Assembly (NCBI GenBank): GCA_902478865.1 | Contig: CABSNA010000006.1 | Coordinates: forward strand, 1 to 23,713 | Reading direction: 5' to 3' | Length of the DNA stretch: 23,713 nucleotides | Source of the DNA: an uncultured Collinsella sp. | GTDB taxonomy: Bacteria > Actinomycetota > Coriobacteriia > Coriobacteriales > Coriobacteriaceae | In this document: one piece after another, positions 1-6,997 of the stretch | How the letters are laid out: the number at the start of each line of letters is the position of its first letter | How positions within the stretch are numbered: position 1 is the stretch's first letter | Made by a program: the position numbers and the translations under genes | Notes under the pieces: generated by a model | What the model saw: the letters and a program-made list of their open reading frames with translations, nothing else | What the model was told of the DNA's origin: nothing | The model's database searches: none

Positions 1-292
1 GCTCAAGGCTCTGATCGTCGAAGTACAGCATGGACGCGTCGCCGCCCGTGAAGATGGTGTGAGCGCGATGCTGCGCGATGGCTCCCATGACATCGCCGTC
101 GGAGATGAACCCGACCACCTGGTTGCGCTCATCGATTACGGGCATGCTGCTCACCTCGTTTTCGGCGAGCATGCGCACGACGTCGGAAATCGTGCAATCC
201 TGCGTGCAGGTGAACGGCTCTTCAATCATGATGCTCGAAACGGGCGTCCCCTCGAGCTCGAGCGGGATGCGCTCGGACAGAATCTCGGACAT
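1..292 (-). CDS. CBS-domain protein, partial (C-terminus beyond window edge)
   Basis: An open frame runs from an ATG at 292 to the window edge without a stop, giving 97 residues. The protein starts MSEILSERIPLELEGTPVSS. Residues about 18-75 read as a CBS motif: the stretch SSIMIEEPFTCTQDCTISDV is followed by a VSSMPVIDERNQVVGFISDGD core, the usual end of a CBS beta-alpha-beta unit. CBS domains normally come in pairs and bind adenine nucleotides as regulatory modules; the second half would lie outside the window. The start is well supported, because GGAGG lies about 8 bases upstream within the 3' end of the preceding exporter gene. Only 3 bases separate the exporter stop from this ATG, so the two genes are almost certainly cotranscribed and probably translationally coupled. 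What it senses or controls cannot be told from this fragment. Confidence 0.8.
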   Translation of the reverse strand, partial: MSEILSERIPLELEGTPVSSIMIEEPFTCTQDCTISDVVRMLAENEVSSMPVIDERNQVVGFISDGDVMGAIAQHRAHTIFTGGDASMLYFDDQSLE

Positions 293-295
293 CGC

Positions 296-1735
296 TTATG
301 CCTCCTTCGTTTTCGGTGCGGTTTTCTTGGTGCGCACGCTGAATATGGCGCAGATAAGGGAAACGAGGCCGATTGCCGCGCACACCTTGTAAGCGACGCC
401 CGCGCCCACGGCGGTGGCTACTTGGATGCTCGCATCGACGCCGGCCGACGCGGTGACGCTTGTCATGACCGTGATGATGAGGGCCGTGCACAAACCGCCG
501 GCGACCTGGCGGCCGGTGTTCGCGATGGCGTTGCCGTGGGCGATCATGTCATTTTTCAAGGCATTGACACCCCATGTGTTCACCGGCATGTTCGCGAGCG
601 ACTGGCCAGCGGACTGCAGCATGCAGAACAGCGCAACCACCAAGATGGGCGTGTTTACCGTCGAAAGCGAGAGCAGGAACAGGGCGCCGGTCATGAGGGC
701 CAGGCCGACGATCGAGATGGCACGCGGACCGAACTTGTCGAACACCACGCCGGAGATAGGGCTGATGATGATGCCCACCGCCGCGGCGGGAAGCATGGCC
801 ATGCCGGTTTCGAAGGCCGAAGCGCCAAGCGAGGTTTGCAGCAGCAACGGCAACAGCGTGTTGGTGACCAGGCATGCGGCGTTGATGAGCGTGACGATGA
901 TGGCGGCCACGCGGAACTCGCGCGTCTTGAGCGTGCCCAGTTGAAGCAGCGGGTCCTCGATTTTGCCCTGGCGTACGACGAACAGCACCAAGCACACGAC
1001 ACCCGCGACGATCGAGCCGAGCACCACGGGGTTGCCCCAACCCATCGACGAGGCGCTCGAGAACCCGTAGAGAAGTCCGCCGAAGGCGATGGTGGAGAGG
1101 ACGACCGAGGGCAGGTCGAGCTTGGGGTTCTTCAGCTCGCCCACGTTTTTCAGCATGAACACGCCCAGCACCAGCACGAGAATTGCGAGGGGGACGATGG
1201 CGCCGATCATGGTGCGCCAGCCGTACGTGTCGATCACCGCGCCGCCTACGACGGGGCCGACCGCGGGACCCGCCGACATGACGATGCCCGCCATGCCCAT
1301 AGCCGTTCCTCGTTTCTCGACGGGGAACACCAGCATGGGAACCACCGAGACAAGCGGCATGAGCACGCCTGAGCCCGCCGCTTGCAACACGCGACCGATG
1401 ATGAGGAACAGGAAATCAGGGGCTGCGGCGCACAGCAGCGTGCCCAGCGCGAACACCAGCGTCGCCCCGAAGAATAGCGCGCGGGTGCTGAACTTGTCGA
1501 TAAGGAACGCCGAAACGGGGACCATGATGCCGCTCACCAGCGGGTATATGGACATGATCCACTGGGCAGTCGAGGCATCGATGGCGAAATCGGACATGAT
1601 GACCGGCAGCGCAGGCGACATCACCGTTTGGTTCAGTAGCGCCAAGAAGGCACCCAGGACGACGACCGCGACGATGCGGATCTGGGTACCGGTAATGCGC
1701 CCATTGGCGGGCGCGACCGTACAATTATCAGACAT
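296..1735 (-). CDS. DHA2-type MFS drug/metabolite exporter
   Basis: This 479-residue integral membrane protein has the hydrophobic profile of a 14-helix DHA2 (EmrB/LmrB-like) proton antiporter. Signs include NQTVMSPALPVIMSDF in the first helix region, a motif-A-like loop near IDKFSTRALFFGATL, and the antiporter motif C GPAVGPVVGGAVI in helix 5. The family exports hydrophobic drugs, bile acids or metabolites using the proton gradient; the substrate here is unknown. The ATG has GAAGGAAG just upstream. The CBS-domain gene follows after 3 bases, so this is an exporter-CBS operon. An inverted repeat about 63 bases upstream could be an operator. The gene does not belong functionally to the sugar-acid genes to its right, from which it is separated by about 900 bases of sparse DNA. 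Confidence 0.88.
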   Translation of the reverse strand: MSDNCTVAPANGRITGTQIRIVAVVVLGAFLALLNQTVMSPALPVIMSDFAIDASTAQWIMSIYPLVSGIMVPVSAFLIDKFSTRALFFGATLVFALGTLLCAAAPDFLFLIIGRVLQAAGSGVLMPLVSVVPMLVFPVEKRGTAMGMAGIVMSAGPAVGPVVGGAVIDTYGWRTMIGAIVPLAILVLVLGVFMLKNVGELKNPKLDLPSVVLSTIAFGGLLYGFSSASSMGWGNPVVLGSIVAGVVCLVLFVVRQGKIEDPLLQLGTLKTREFRVAAIIVTLINAACLVTNTLLPLLLQTSLGASAFETGMAMLPAAAVGIIISPISGVVFDKFGPRAISIVGLALMTGALFLLSLSTVNTPILVVALFCMLQSAGQSLANMPVNTWGVNALKNDMIAHGNAIANTGRQVAGGLCTALIITVMTSVTASAGVDASIQVATAVGAGVAYKVCAAIGLVSLICAIFSVRTKKTAPKTKEA

Positions 1736-1797
1736 AAGCTTCCTTCGTATCTATTCGATTCTTCGCCGAAGGCGCGCCGGCCCACGGGCGAAATAAC

Positions 1798-1818
1798 ATG
1801 CACGTGCTATGCGTGCAT
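1798..1818. promoter_or_regulatory. Inverted repeat, possible operator of the MFS exporter
   Basis: ATGCACG at 1798-1804 and CGTGCAT at 1812-1818 form a perfect 7-bp inverted repeat with a 7-base spacer. It lies in the non-coding leader about 63 bases upstream of the exporter start codon. TetR- and MarR-type repressors of efflux pumps commonly bind dyads of this kind. No such regulator gene is in the window and I could not place a convincing promoter over it, so this is a candidate only. Confidence 0.3.
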
Positions 1819-2221
1819 CAGATACGACAGGAAGAAAGCGGCTGCTCAGAGCGCACTTGGGGAACAACAGGAGAGGCCCCGTATACCAGGGGCCGCCGAA
1901 TTGCGATGTATGCTTTGGTCAAATCCTTCATAGCGGGGAGGTATTCTAGCAGCCGTCTTCGCCCCTTTCAAGGGATGTAACCCAGACGTTGATTTTCTTC
2001 ACCGAGGCGCCATCGTTGACGGGTGGCGTGCTTCTCTATCGCCACACCGCGGGGCGAGGGAACGCCGCGGCGAGCTTGTACATCGGCTATGTGTGCAGCT
2101 GCGAGCGTGTCGCCGGCGCGCGCTGGGCGCCAGTCCGATCCGGCCGACTCTTGCCGACGGTCGGTCGCCGTCCTCCTCCATCTCCGCCTGCTCTGTTTTT
2201 GCTCGGCTCCCTTGTCGTATC
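1819..2221. other. Sparse non-coding stretch upstream of exporter and ArsC remnant
   Basis: About 400 bases without a believable gene. The only structure I see is a short inverted repeat, GGCCCC at 1875-1880 and GGGGCC at 1889-1894 with an 8-base loop. It has no T-tract on either side. The frames open here give low-complexity, arginine/serine/proline-rich translations typical of chance frames in GC-rich DNA. The right end, just before 2222, should encode the N-terminal thioredoxin-fold part of an ArsC-like protein if that gene were intact, but none of its frames does. Confidence 0.5.
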
Positions 2222-2467
2222 ATGGACGGACGAGAATTGAGCGAAGGCGAGCTCGAAAGCGTGGCGCGCGCCGTCGGCGGGATCGACGCTGTGATCGATC
2301 CAAAGGCGAAAGATGCCGACACGGTTGCGCTCGTACAGCATCTTGCTGCCGACCAGAAGTTCGAAAAGGTGCTCGATAACCAGCAGATTCTTCGTGAGCC
2401 CATCGTTCGCAACGGCCGCCAGGCAACCGTTGGCTACGAGCCTGACGTGTGGAAGGGCTGGGAATAA
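2222..2467 (+). pseudogene. N-terminally truncated ArsC/Spx-family remnant
   Basis: The 81-residue frame starts MDGRELSEGELESVARAVGG and ends VRNGRQATVGYEPDVWKGWE. This matches the C-terminal two-thirds of ArsC-family proteins (arsenate reductase/YffB-like): the ELES..RAVGG helix, the 'ID.K' segment, and the late PIVRNGRQATVGY block, which corresponds to the family's conserved PIV..g....vGf end. A full-length member is about 115-120 residues and begins with a thioredoxin-fold strand and a CxxC or single-cysteine active site. That part is missing here, and no cysteine occurs in the fragment. The ATG has no good ribosome binding site, and upstream DNA in all three frames lacks the missing part. 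I read it as a decayed gene that lost its 5' end; a short expressed protein is possible but less likely. Confidence 0.6.
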
Positions 2468-2486
2468 AGCGGCTGGGAATAAAGTG

Positions 2487-2528
2487 AAGCGCCCACGCCC
2501 GTGGTTTTATCCACGGACGCGGGCGCTT
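2487..2528. terminator. Strong hairpin between ArsC remnant and ilvD-like gene
   Basis: AAGCGCCC at 2487-2494 pairs with GGGCGCTT at 2521-2528, and CCGTGG at 2499-2504 pairs with CCACGG at 2511-2516 around a loop containing TTTTAT. Only a small internal mismatch separates the two stems. It sits between convergent coding regions, 19 bases after the ArsC-like stop and about 135 bases beyond the dehydratase stop. There is no clean U-tract on either strand, so if it terminates it does so through stem strength or as a bidirectional barrier. Confidence 0.5.
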
Positions 2529-2662
2529 GCGTAAGACGTCTCTTGTCGTTTGAGTGGAGCGCCCCGGCGGCGCTGAACAACGCGCCCCGGTGACGTGGCA
2601 TATGAACTCGGGGCTCTTTGTGCCGCACATCTATGAGAGGAGAAATTCGATGCGTACGTGCG

Positions 2663-4441
2663 CTACTCCATGTAGCCACCCTGAATGGCGGAAACTGCAT
2701 GCTCGGTAAAGAACTTGAGCGTGCCGGAGGTGTAACGATTAGCCTTGGGCTTCCAAGCGGCTCGGCGCTCGGCCAGGACGGCGTCGACCTCGGCCGGCTC
2801 CATCTCCTTGCCGGCGATGCCCACGATGGACAGCGAGCGCTCGGGGATGTTGATTCGGATAAGGTCGCCCTCCTCAATCAGGGCAATCGGACCGCCCACA
2901 GCGGCCTCGGGCGAAACGTGACCGATAGCCGGGCCCTTGGAGGCGCCGGAGAAGCGGCCATCGGTGATCAGGGCAATGCTCGCACCCAGCTCGGGATCGC
3001 TGGCGATAGCCTCGGTGGTGTAGAACATCTCGGGCATACCGGAACCCTTGGGGCCCTCGTAGCGAATGATAACGGCATCGCCGGGCTTGACCTCGTGCGT
3101 CAGGACGGCGTGAATGGCGTCCTCCTCGCAGTCGAACGGACGGGCCTTGAGCGTAGCCTGGAACATCTCGCGCGGAACAACCGTGTGCTTGACGACGGCG
3201 CCCTCGGGAGCAAGGTTGCCGTGGAGGATGGCGATGGAGCCGTCGGTACCAAAGGCCTGGTCAAACGGGCGAATGATGTCCTCGCGCTTGAGGTTCCACT
3301 TCTCCAAGTAGCGGCCGCACTTCTCGTAGTAACCGTTGTTCTTGAGGCCCTCGAGGTTCTCGCCGAGAGTCTTGCCGGTGACGGTCATAACGTCGAGGTG
3401 GAGCATCGACTTGATCTCCTCCATGATGCGCGGCACGCCGCCCGCATAGTAGAAGAACTGCGCCGGCCACTCGCCTGCGGGGCGAACGTTGAGCAGGTAG
3501 TGGGCGCCACGGTGCAGGCGATCGAAATCGTCGGCGGACATCTCGATGCCAAACTCGCGGGCGATCGCGGGGATGTGCAGCAGCGAATTGGTGGAACCGG
3601 AGATGGCGCCGTGAACCATGATGAGGTTCTCGAAGGACTCTTTGGTCACGATGTCACGCGGACACAGGTTGTGCTCGGAGAGCCACACGGACTGACGGCC
3701 GGCCTCGCGCGCAAACTCACGCAGATCGGAGCTGGTTGCGGGCAGCAGGGCCGTGCCGGGGAGCATAAGGCCCAGGGCCTCGGCGGTAACCTGCATGGTC
3801 GACGCGGTGCCCATAAACGAGCAGGCGCCGCAGCTGGGGCATGCGTTGTGCTTGGCAAACTCAAGCTCCTCGCGAGAGATCTCGCCGCGCTCGTAGCGGG
3901 CAGAAATCGCGCCGAGCTGCTCCAGGGTCAGCAGGTCGGGGCCTGCATCCATGACACCGCCGGTAACGACGATGGAGGGGATGTTGATGCGGCCCATGGC
4001 CATGAGGTTCGCAGGCAGGCCCTTATCGCAGCTGGCGACAAAGACGCCGGCGTCGAACGGGGTGGCCTTGGCATGGATCTCGATCATGTTGGCGATCATG
4101 TCGCGGCTGGGCAGCGAGTAGTTGATGCCATCGTGGCCCTGGGCCTCGCCGTCGCAGATATCGGTGCAGAAGTAACGGGCACCGTGACCGCCAGCCTCGG
4201 CAACGCCAGCGCGCACCTCCTCGACCAGCTCAAACAGGCCGGCAGAACCCGGGTGCGAGTCGCCAAACGTCGACTCGATAATGACCTGCGGCTTGTCCAG
4301 GTCCTCGATGGACCAGCCAGAGCCCAGGCGCAGCGGGTCCATCTCGGGGCTGATGGTGCGAAACTTGCCGGAACGCGGCTGCAGCTTGGCAACCAGGTCG
4401 GCTGCCTCATGCTGAATCTGTACCTTGGTCTTCTCGTCCAT
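2663..4441 (-). CDS. IlvD/Edd-family dehydratase, probably for a sugar acid (aldonate)
   Basis: The 592-residue protein belongs to the Fe-S dependent IlvD/Edd dehydratases, which remove water from 2,3-dihydroxy acids to give 2-keto-3-deoxy acids. Seen directly: a possible cluster cysteine in CDGEAQGHDG (about residue 96), ASCDKGLPANLMAMG with Cys138, CPSCGACSFMGTAS at 201-214, and the C-terminal signature TDGRFSGASKGPAIGHVSPEAA. The N-terminus begins MDEKTKVQIQHEAADLVAKL, unlike the usual branched-chain IlvD start. The gene lies behind a GntP permease and a GntR regulator, so an aldonate such as gluconate is a likelier substrate than dihydroxyisovalerate. The start at 4441 has GAGGAGA about 6 bases upstream; longer in-frame versions lack this. 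The 109-base gap to gntP suggests cotranscription. The exact substrate cannot be read from sequence. Confidence 0.85.
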   Translation of the reverse strand: MDEKTKVQIQHEAADLVAKLQPRSGKFRTISPEMDPLRLGSGWSIEDLDKPQVIIESTFGDSHPGSAGLFELVEEVRAGVAEAGGHGARYFCTDICDGEAQGHDGINYSLPSRDMIANMIEIHAKATPFDAGVFVASCDKGLPANLMAMGRINIPSIVVTGGVMDAGPDLLTLEQLGAISARYERGEISREELEFAKHNACPSCGACSFMGTASTMQVTAEALGLMLPGTALLPATSSDLREFAREAGRQSVWLSEHNLCPRDIVTKESFENLIMVHGAISGSTNSLLHIPAIAREFGIEMSADDFDRLHRGAHYLLNVRPAGEWPAQFFYYAGGVPRIMEEIKSMLHLDVMTVTGKTLGENLEGLKNNGYYEKCGRYLEKWNLKREDIIRPFDQAFGTDGSIAILHGNLAPEGAVVKHTVVPREMFQATLKARPFDCEEDAIHAVLTHEVKPGDAVIIRYEGPKGSGMPEMFYTTEAIASDPELGASIALITDGRFSGASKGPAIGHVSPEAAVGGPIALIEEGDLIRINIPERSLSIVGIAGKEMEPAEVDAVLAERRAAWKPKANRYTSGTLKFFTEHAVSAIQGGYME

Positions 4442-4549
4442 GATGCTCTCCTCTTTTGATTTGAACGGTTGTACCAATCGTTGGTTAATGAATCAGGTGT
4501 AAATGGGTACCGAGCGATGCGCTCAGCGGAAGATGCTTAGCTACGCGAA

Positions 4550-5911
4550 CTAGGCAAAGAACGAAATCACCAGGGCGCAGGCAAGACCCGAAAGGCCGAT
4601 GAGCGTCTCCATAACGGTCCAGGACTTGAGGGTGGTCTTCTCGTCAATCTCCAGGAACGAGGAGCGCATCCAAAAACCGGCATCGTTGACGTGCGAGAGG
4701 GCCGTGGCACCGCCGCAGATAGCAAGACAGATGGCGGCACGCATGAGCACCGAGGCTCCTGCAACCGCGGGCATGGCGGCCATAATGCCCGATGCCATGG
4801 TCATAGCGACGATGGAGCTGCCGACAGAGGCACGCACCATGACGGCAATCAAAAAGGCAACGACCACCAAAGGCAGCGGTGAGGCCTCGAGCATAGGGCC
4901 GATAACCTGGCCCAAGCCGCAATCTTGCAGCATCCAGCGAATGACGCCGCCACAGGCGATAACCAGCAAGATCATGCCGACGGGCTTAAGAGAGCGGTCG
5001 AGCAGGGCCTTGAGCTCGGCGCCGGTGTAGCCGCGCCGCGCGCCCAGCAGATACATCGCGACGAGCGTGGCGAGCGTCAAAGCGACAAACGGCTTGCCCA
5101 GGAAGGCGAGAATCGAGGCGAACTCGGCGGGCATGGGGATATAAGAGGACAACGTGCCCAGCAAAATCAGACAAAGCGGCGTGAGCACGATGGCAAGCAC
5201 CATGCCAAAGGAGGGAAGCTCCTTTTCGTCGCTCGCACCCTCGGCAGAGGTAAAGTGCTCCGGAACATCGGTAAAAATGCGACCGCCCACGTTGCGGCCC
5301 CAGATGACGCCGGCAATCGCCATGGCGATGAAGGCGGTGGGGATACCGACGAGGATCATGGTGCCCAGGTCGACACCGAGCGTGCCGGCGACCAAAACCG
5401 ACCCGGCCGATGGCGGCACAAACGCATAGCCAGCGGCAAGTCCCGCGAGTAGCGCGATGCCGTAGTAGAGCGTCGACTTTTTGGTCTGCGATGCCACGCT
5501 AAACGCAAGCGGAATCAAAACGACCACGCCGGCCTCAAAGAACACCGTAGTGCCGATAACCAGACCGGTAATGCCCAGCGCCCAGCTGGAATGACCCTGC
5601 CCAAAGGTATCGATGAAGGTCTGGGCGATCTTCTTGGCGCCGCCGCTCTCCTCAAGAATCTGGCCAAACATCGAGCCGAGGCCAATGAGCAGGGCGATGT
5701 TTTGCAGCGTGGTTCCCACGCCCTTGGTGACAGTGTCCGCCACCAGGTCGAGCGGCATACCGGCGCCGATGCCGATCGCGAGCGCCGAGACCATCATCGA
5801 AAGCACAGGATGCAGCTTGAACTTAATGATGAGCGCAAGCAGCAGCGCGATGCCCACGATAGCGGCGATGACCAGCCTGGTGGGGTCGGCCATAAACGTT
5901 GGGTCTGACAT
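4550..5911 (-). CDS. gntP: GntP-family gluconate/aldonate permease
   Basis: This 453-residue membrane protein matches the GntP family of proton-coupled gluconate, idonate and fructuronate permeases in length (about 440-450) and in conserved segments. These include FFEAGVVVLIPLAF, the GYAFVPPSAGSVLVAG region (GxxFxPPxPGP-like), ASVGSSIVAMTMASGIMA, and the late ALSHVNDAGFWM block, which is a strong family marker. It is almost entirely hydrophobic, with about 12 predicted helices. The start ATG has an excellent GGAGG with a 5-base spacing. The dehydratase gene follows downstream, and a divergent GntR regulator starts 233 bases upstream. That arrangement suggests uptake of an aldonate followed directly by dehydration. 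Which acid is imported is inferred only from the family. Confidence 0.88.
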   Translation of the reverse strand: MSDPTFMADPTRLVIAAIVGIALLLALIIKFKLHPVLSMMVSALAIGIGAGMPLDLVADTVTKGVGTTLQNIALLIGLGSMFGQILEESGGAKKIAQTFIDTFGQGHSSWALGITGLVIGTTVFFEAGVVVLIPLAFSVASQTKKSTLYYGIALLAGLAAGYAFVPPSAGSVLVAGTLGVDLGTMILVGIPTAFIAMAIAGVIWGRNVGGRIFTDVPEHFTSAEGASDEKELPSFGMVLAIVLTPLCLILLGTLSSYIPMPAEFASILAFLGKPFVALTLATLVAMYLLGARRGYTGAELKALLDRSLKPVGMILLVIACGGVIRWMLQDCGLGQVIGPMLEASPLPLVVVAFLIAVMVRASVGSSIVAMTMASGIMAAMPAVAGASVLMRAAICLAICGGATALSHVNDAGFWMRSSFLEIDEKTTLKSWTVMETLIGLSGLACALVISFFA

Positions 5912-5924
5912 CTTTCCTCCAATT

Positions 5925-5979
5925 CATCAGACCTTTTGAATTCGTCTTAGACTATAGCGTGTTTTCAATAGGTCTGATG
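5925..5979. promoter_or_regulatory. Inverted pair of CATCAGACC sites over the gntP promoter region
   Basis: CATCAGACC at 5925-5933 and GGTCTGATG at 5971-5979 are exact inverse copies. The similarity extends inward: CATCAGACCTTTTGAA against CATCAGACCTATTGAA on the other strand, 15 of 16 bases. The pair brackets a good -10-like TATAGT on the minus strand (5951-5956) in front of gntP; a convincing -35 is not visible. The site nearest the gene lies just before its ribosome binding site. Binding by the divergent GntR protein would be expected to repress gntP; that is inference from position and repetition. Confidence 0.55.
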
Positions 5980-6000
5980 TTTAAAAGGGAAACTTTTTCA

Positions 6001-6019
6001 AAATACATCTGATGTATTT
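6001..6019. promoter_or_regulatory. Perfect 19-bp palindrome with TCTGATG core
   Basis: AAATACATCTGATGTATTT is a perfect odd palindrome centred on base 6010. It contains the same TCTGATG core seen at 5973-5979, 6114-6120 and, inverted, at 5925-5931. It lies midway in the gntP-gntR intergenic region. The odd-centred dyad resembles operators of GntR-family (FadR-type) regulators, and the gntR start is 125 bases away. Confidence 0.6.
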
Positions 6020-6104
6020 CCTGAACGATCTGTTTTTGACGGTAAACGGCTACTTACAGCTCTCCATTGTCGGAGCGAACCACCGCGGCTTCTGTTAAAT
6101 GAGC

Positions 6105-6120
6105 TAGAATAGCTCTGATG
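6105..6120 (+). promoter_or_regulatory. Possible gntR -10 element with adjacent TCTGATG site
   Basis: TAGAAT at 6105-6110 is a reasonable -10 box for the plus-strand regulator gene, although no good -35 lies 16-18 bases upstream. TCTGATG at 6114-6120 immediately follows, where bound repressor would block transcription start. This would fit autoregulation of the GntR gene. Confidence 0.35.
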
Positions 6121-6144
6121 AATTCTTTTGATATGAGGTGAAGC

Positions 6145-6837
6145 GTGGCACGAGCCGATTCGGGACTCCCCGAGCAGATTTCGGAGAAAATTATTCAACT
6201 GATCCTGGATGAGCATCTTGAGCAAGGCGACCGCCTGCCCAAGGAGGCTGTGCTCGTCGAGCGCCTGGGTGCTGGCAGGAGCACCGTACGCGAGGCTATG
6301 AAGCTGCTGCAGTCACGCAACATTGTGCGCATTAAGCAGGGCTCGGGCACCTATGTGGCGTCAAACCCCGGCGTTGCCGACGACCCACTGGGCTTTACCT
6401 TTATCGACGACAAGCAGCGTCTGGCGCGCGACCTACTCGAAGTGCGCTTTATGATCGAGCCGCAGATGGCCAGCATGGCCGCAGAGCACGCGACCAACGA
6501 CCAGGTCGTCTGTATCAAAGAGCTCTGCGACGAATCCGAGCGCCTGGCCGAGGCCGGTGAGGATTACTCCGCCGCCGACACTGCGTTCCACAATGCCATT
6601 GCCGAGAGCTCCGGAAACCTCGTCGTTCCCCGCCTAATGGGCGTGCTCAAGGCGTCTGTCCCCCTGTTTATTGACGTGACCGGCAAAAAGCTGGTTGAGG
6701 AGACCATCCGCACCCACCGTGGCGTGGCCGACGCCATCGCCGCGCGCAATCCCACCGCAGCGCACGATGCGATGTATTTGCATCTGGTGTACAACCGCAA
6801 CATGATCGCAGAGGGCACGCAGGAACAGAGCGAATAA
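6145..6837 (+). CDS. GntR-family (FadR/FCD subfamily) transcription regulator
   Basis: The 230-residue protein has an N-terminal winged helix-turn-helix (about residues 5-75). It includes LPKEAVLVERLGAGRSTVREAMKLLQSRNIVRIKQGSGTYV, the hallmark pattern of GntR regulators. The C-terminal FCD domain (about 90-220) carries expected metal/ligand residues: D and H in DTAFHNAIAESSGN, and later histidines in THRGVADAI and YLHLVY. FCD regulators usually bind small carboxylic or sugar acids and release DNA on binding. The start is GTG, chosen because GAGGTGAAGC lies directly upstream. It is divergent from gntP and the dehydratase, and the shared intergenic region holds at least four TCTGATG-type sites. 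It is most likely an autoregulated repressor of the aldonate module. Confidence 0.88.
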   Translation: MARADSGLPEQISEKIIQLILDEHLEQGDRLPKEAVLVERLGAGRSTVREAMKLLQSRNIVRIKQGSGTYVASNPGVADDPLGFTFIDDKQRLARDLLEVRFMIEPQMASMAAEHATNDQVVCIKELCDESERLAEAGEDYSAADTAFHNAIAESSGNLVVPRLMGVLKASVPLFIDVTGKKLVEETIRTHRGVADAIAARNPTAAHDAMYLHLVYNRNMIAEGTQEQSE

Positions 6838-6880
6838 ACGTCCGCGCGGCAAGGGCGAGATCACCGTTTACCTTTTAAAA

Positions 6881-6892
6881 GTGAACGTTCAC
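6881..6892. promoter_or_regulatory. Perfect GTGAACGTTCAC operator upstream of kduD
   Basis: This perfect 12-bp palindrome has a central CG, the layout typical of LacI-family operators (compare the PurR-type core AAACGTTT). It lies about 43 bases upstream of a TATACT box and 106 bases upstream of the kduD start. Related copies occur at six other intergenic places in this window. Confidence 0.65.
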
Positions 6893-6934
6893 CTGATTTT
6901 AGGAGAATCTGATTTTTAAATCCTCCTCTTCTCC

Positions 6935-6940
6935 TATACT
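6935..6940 (+). promoter_or_regulatory. Probable -10 box of the kduD-dhuI operon
   Basis: TATACT matches the TATAAT consensus at five of six bases in the 160-base leader before kduD. The -35 region 17 bases upstream is A/T-rich (ATTTTT) but poor. A palindromic operator upstream and a weaker one downstream flank it, as expected of a repressed promoter. Confidence 0.4.
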
Positions 6941-6969
6941 GACCTTGTATGAAAAGCAAGACTTATATA

Positions 6970-6981
6970 GATGAACGTTTC
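6970..6981. promoter_or_regulatory. Degenerate second operator in the kduD leader
   Basis: GATGAACGTTTC keeps the TGAACGTT core of the operator family but has a weak right half. Its centre lies 89 bases from the perfect site at 6881-6892, and it is downstream of the likely -10 box. It also contains an ATG in frame with kduD, but the good ribosome binding site belongs to the later ATG at 6998. Confidence 0.45.
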
Positions 6982-6997
6982 TTTTGAAAGGATCGCT

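Noticed and set aside
1736..2221. Possible tRNA or small RNA in the long gap
   Set aside because: I could not fold a cloverleaf or find tRNA consensus boxes on either strand. Only short hairpins were present.
2618..4459. A long open frame on the plus strand across the dehydratase gene
   Set aside because: It is antisense to a gene with full family motifs. Its translation is rich in G, D, H, A and R with no recognisable domain, as expected opposite a GC-rich gene.
4473..4485. ACCAA-TCG-TTGGT inverted repeat upstream of the dehydratase gene
   Set aside because: It is a short 5-bp dyad without a second copy or a promoter that it clearly controls, so I did not list it as a site.
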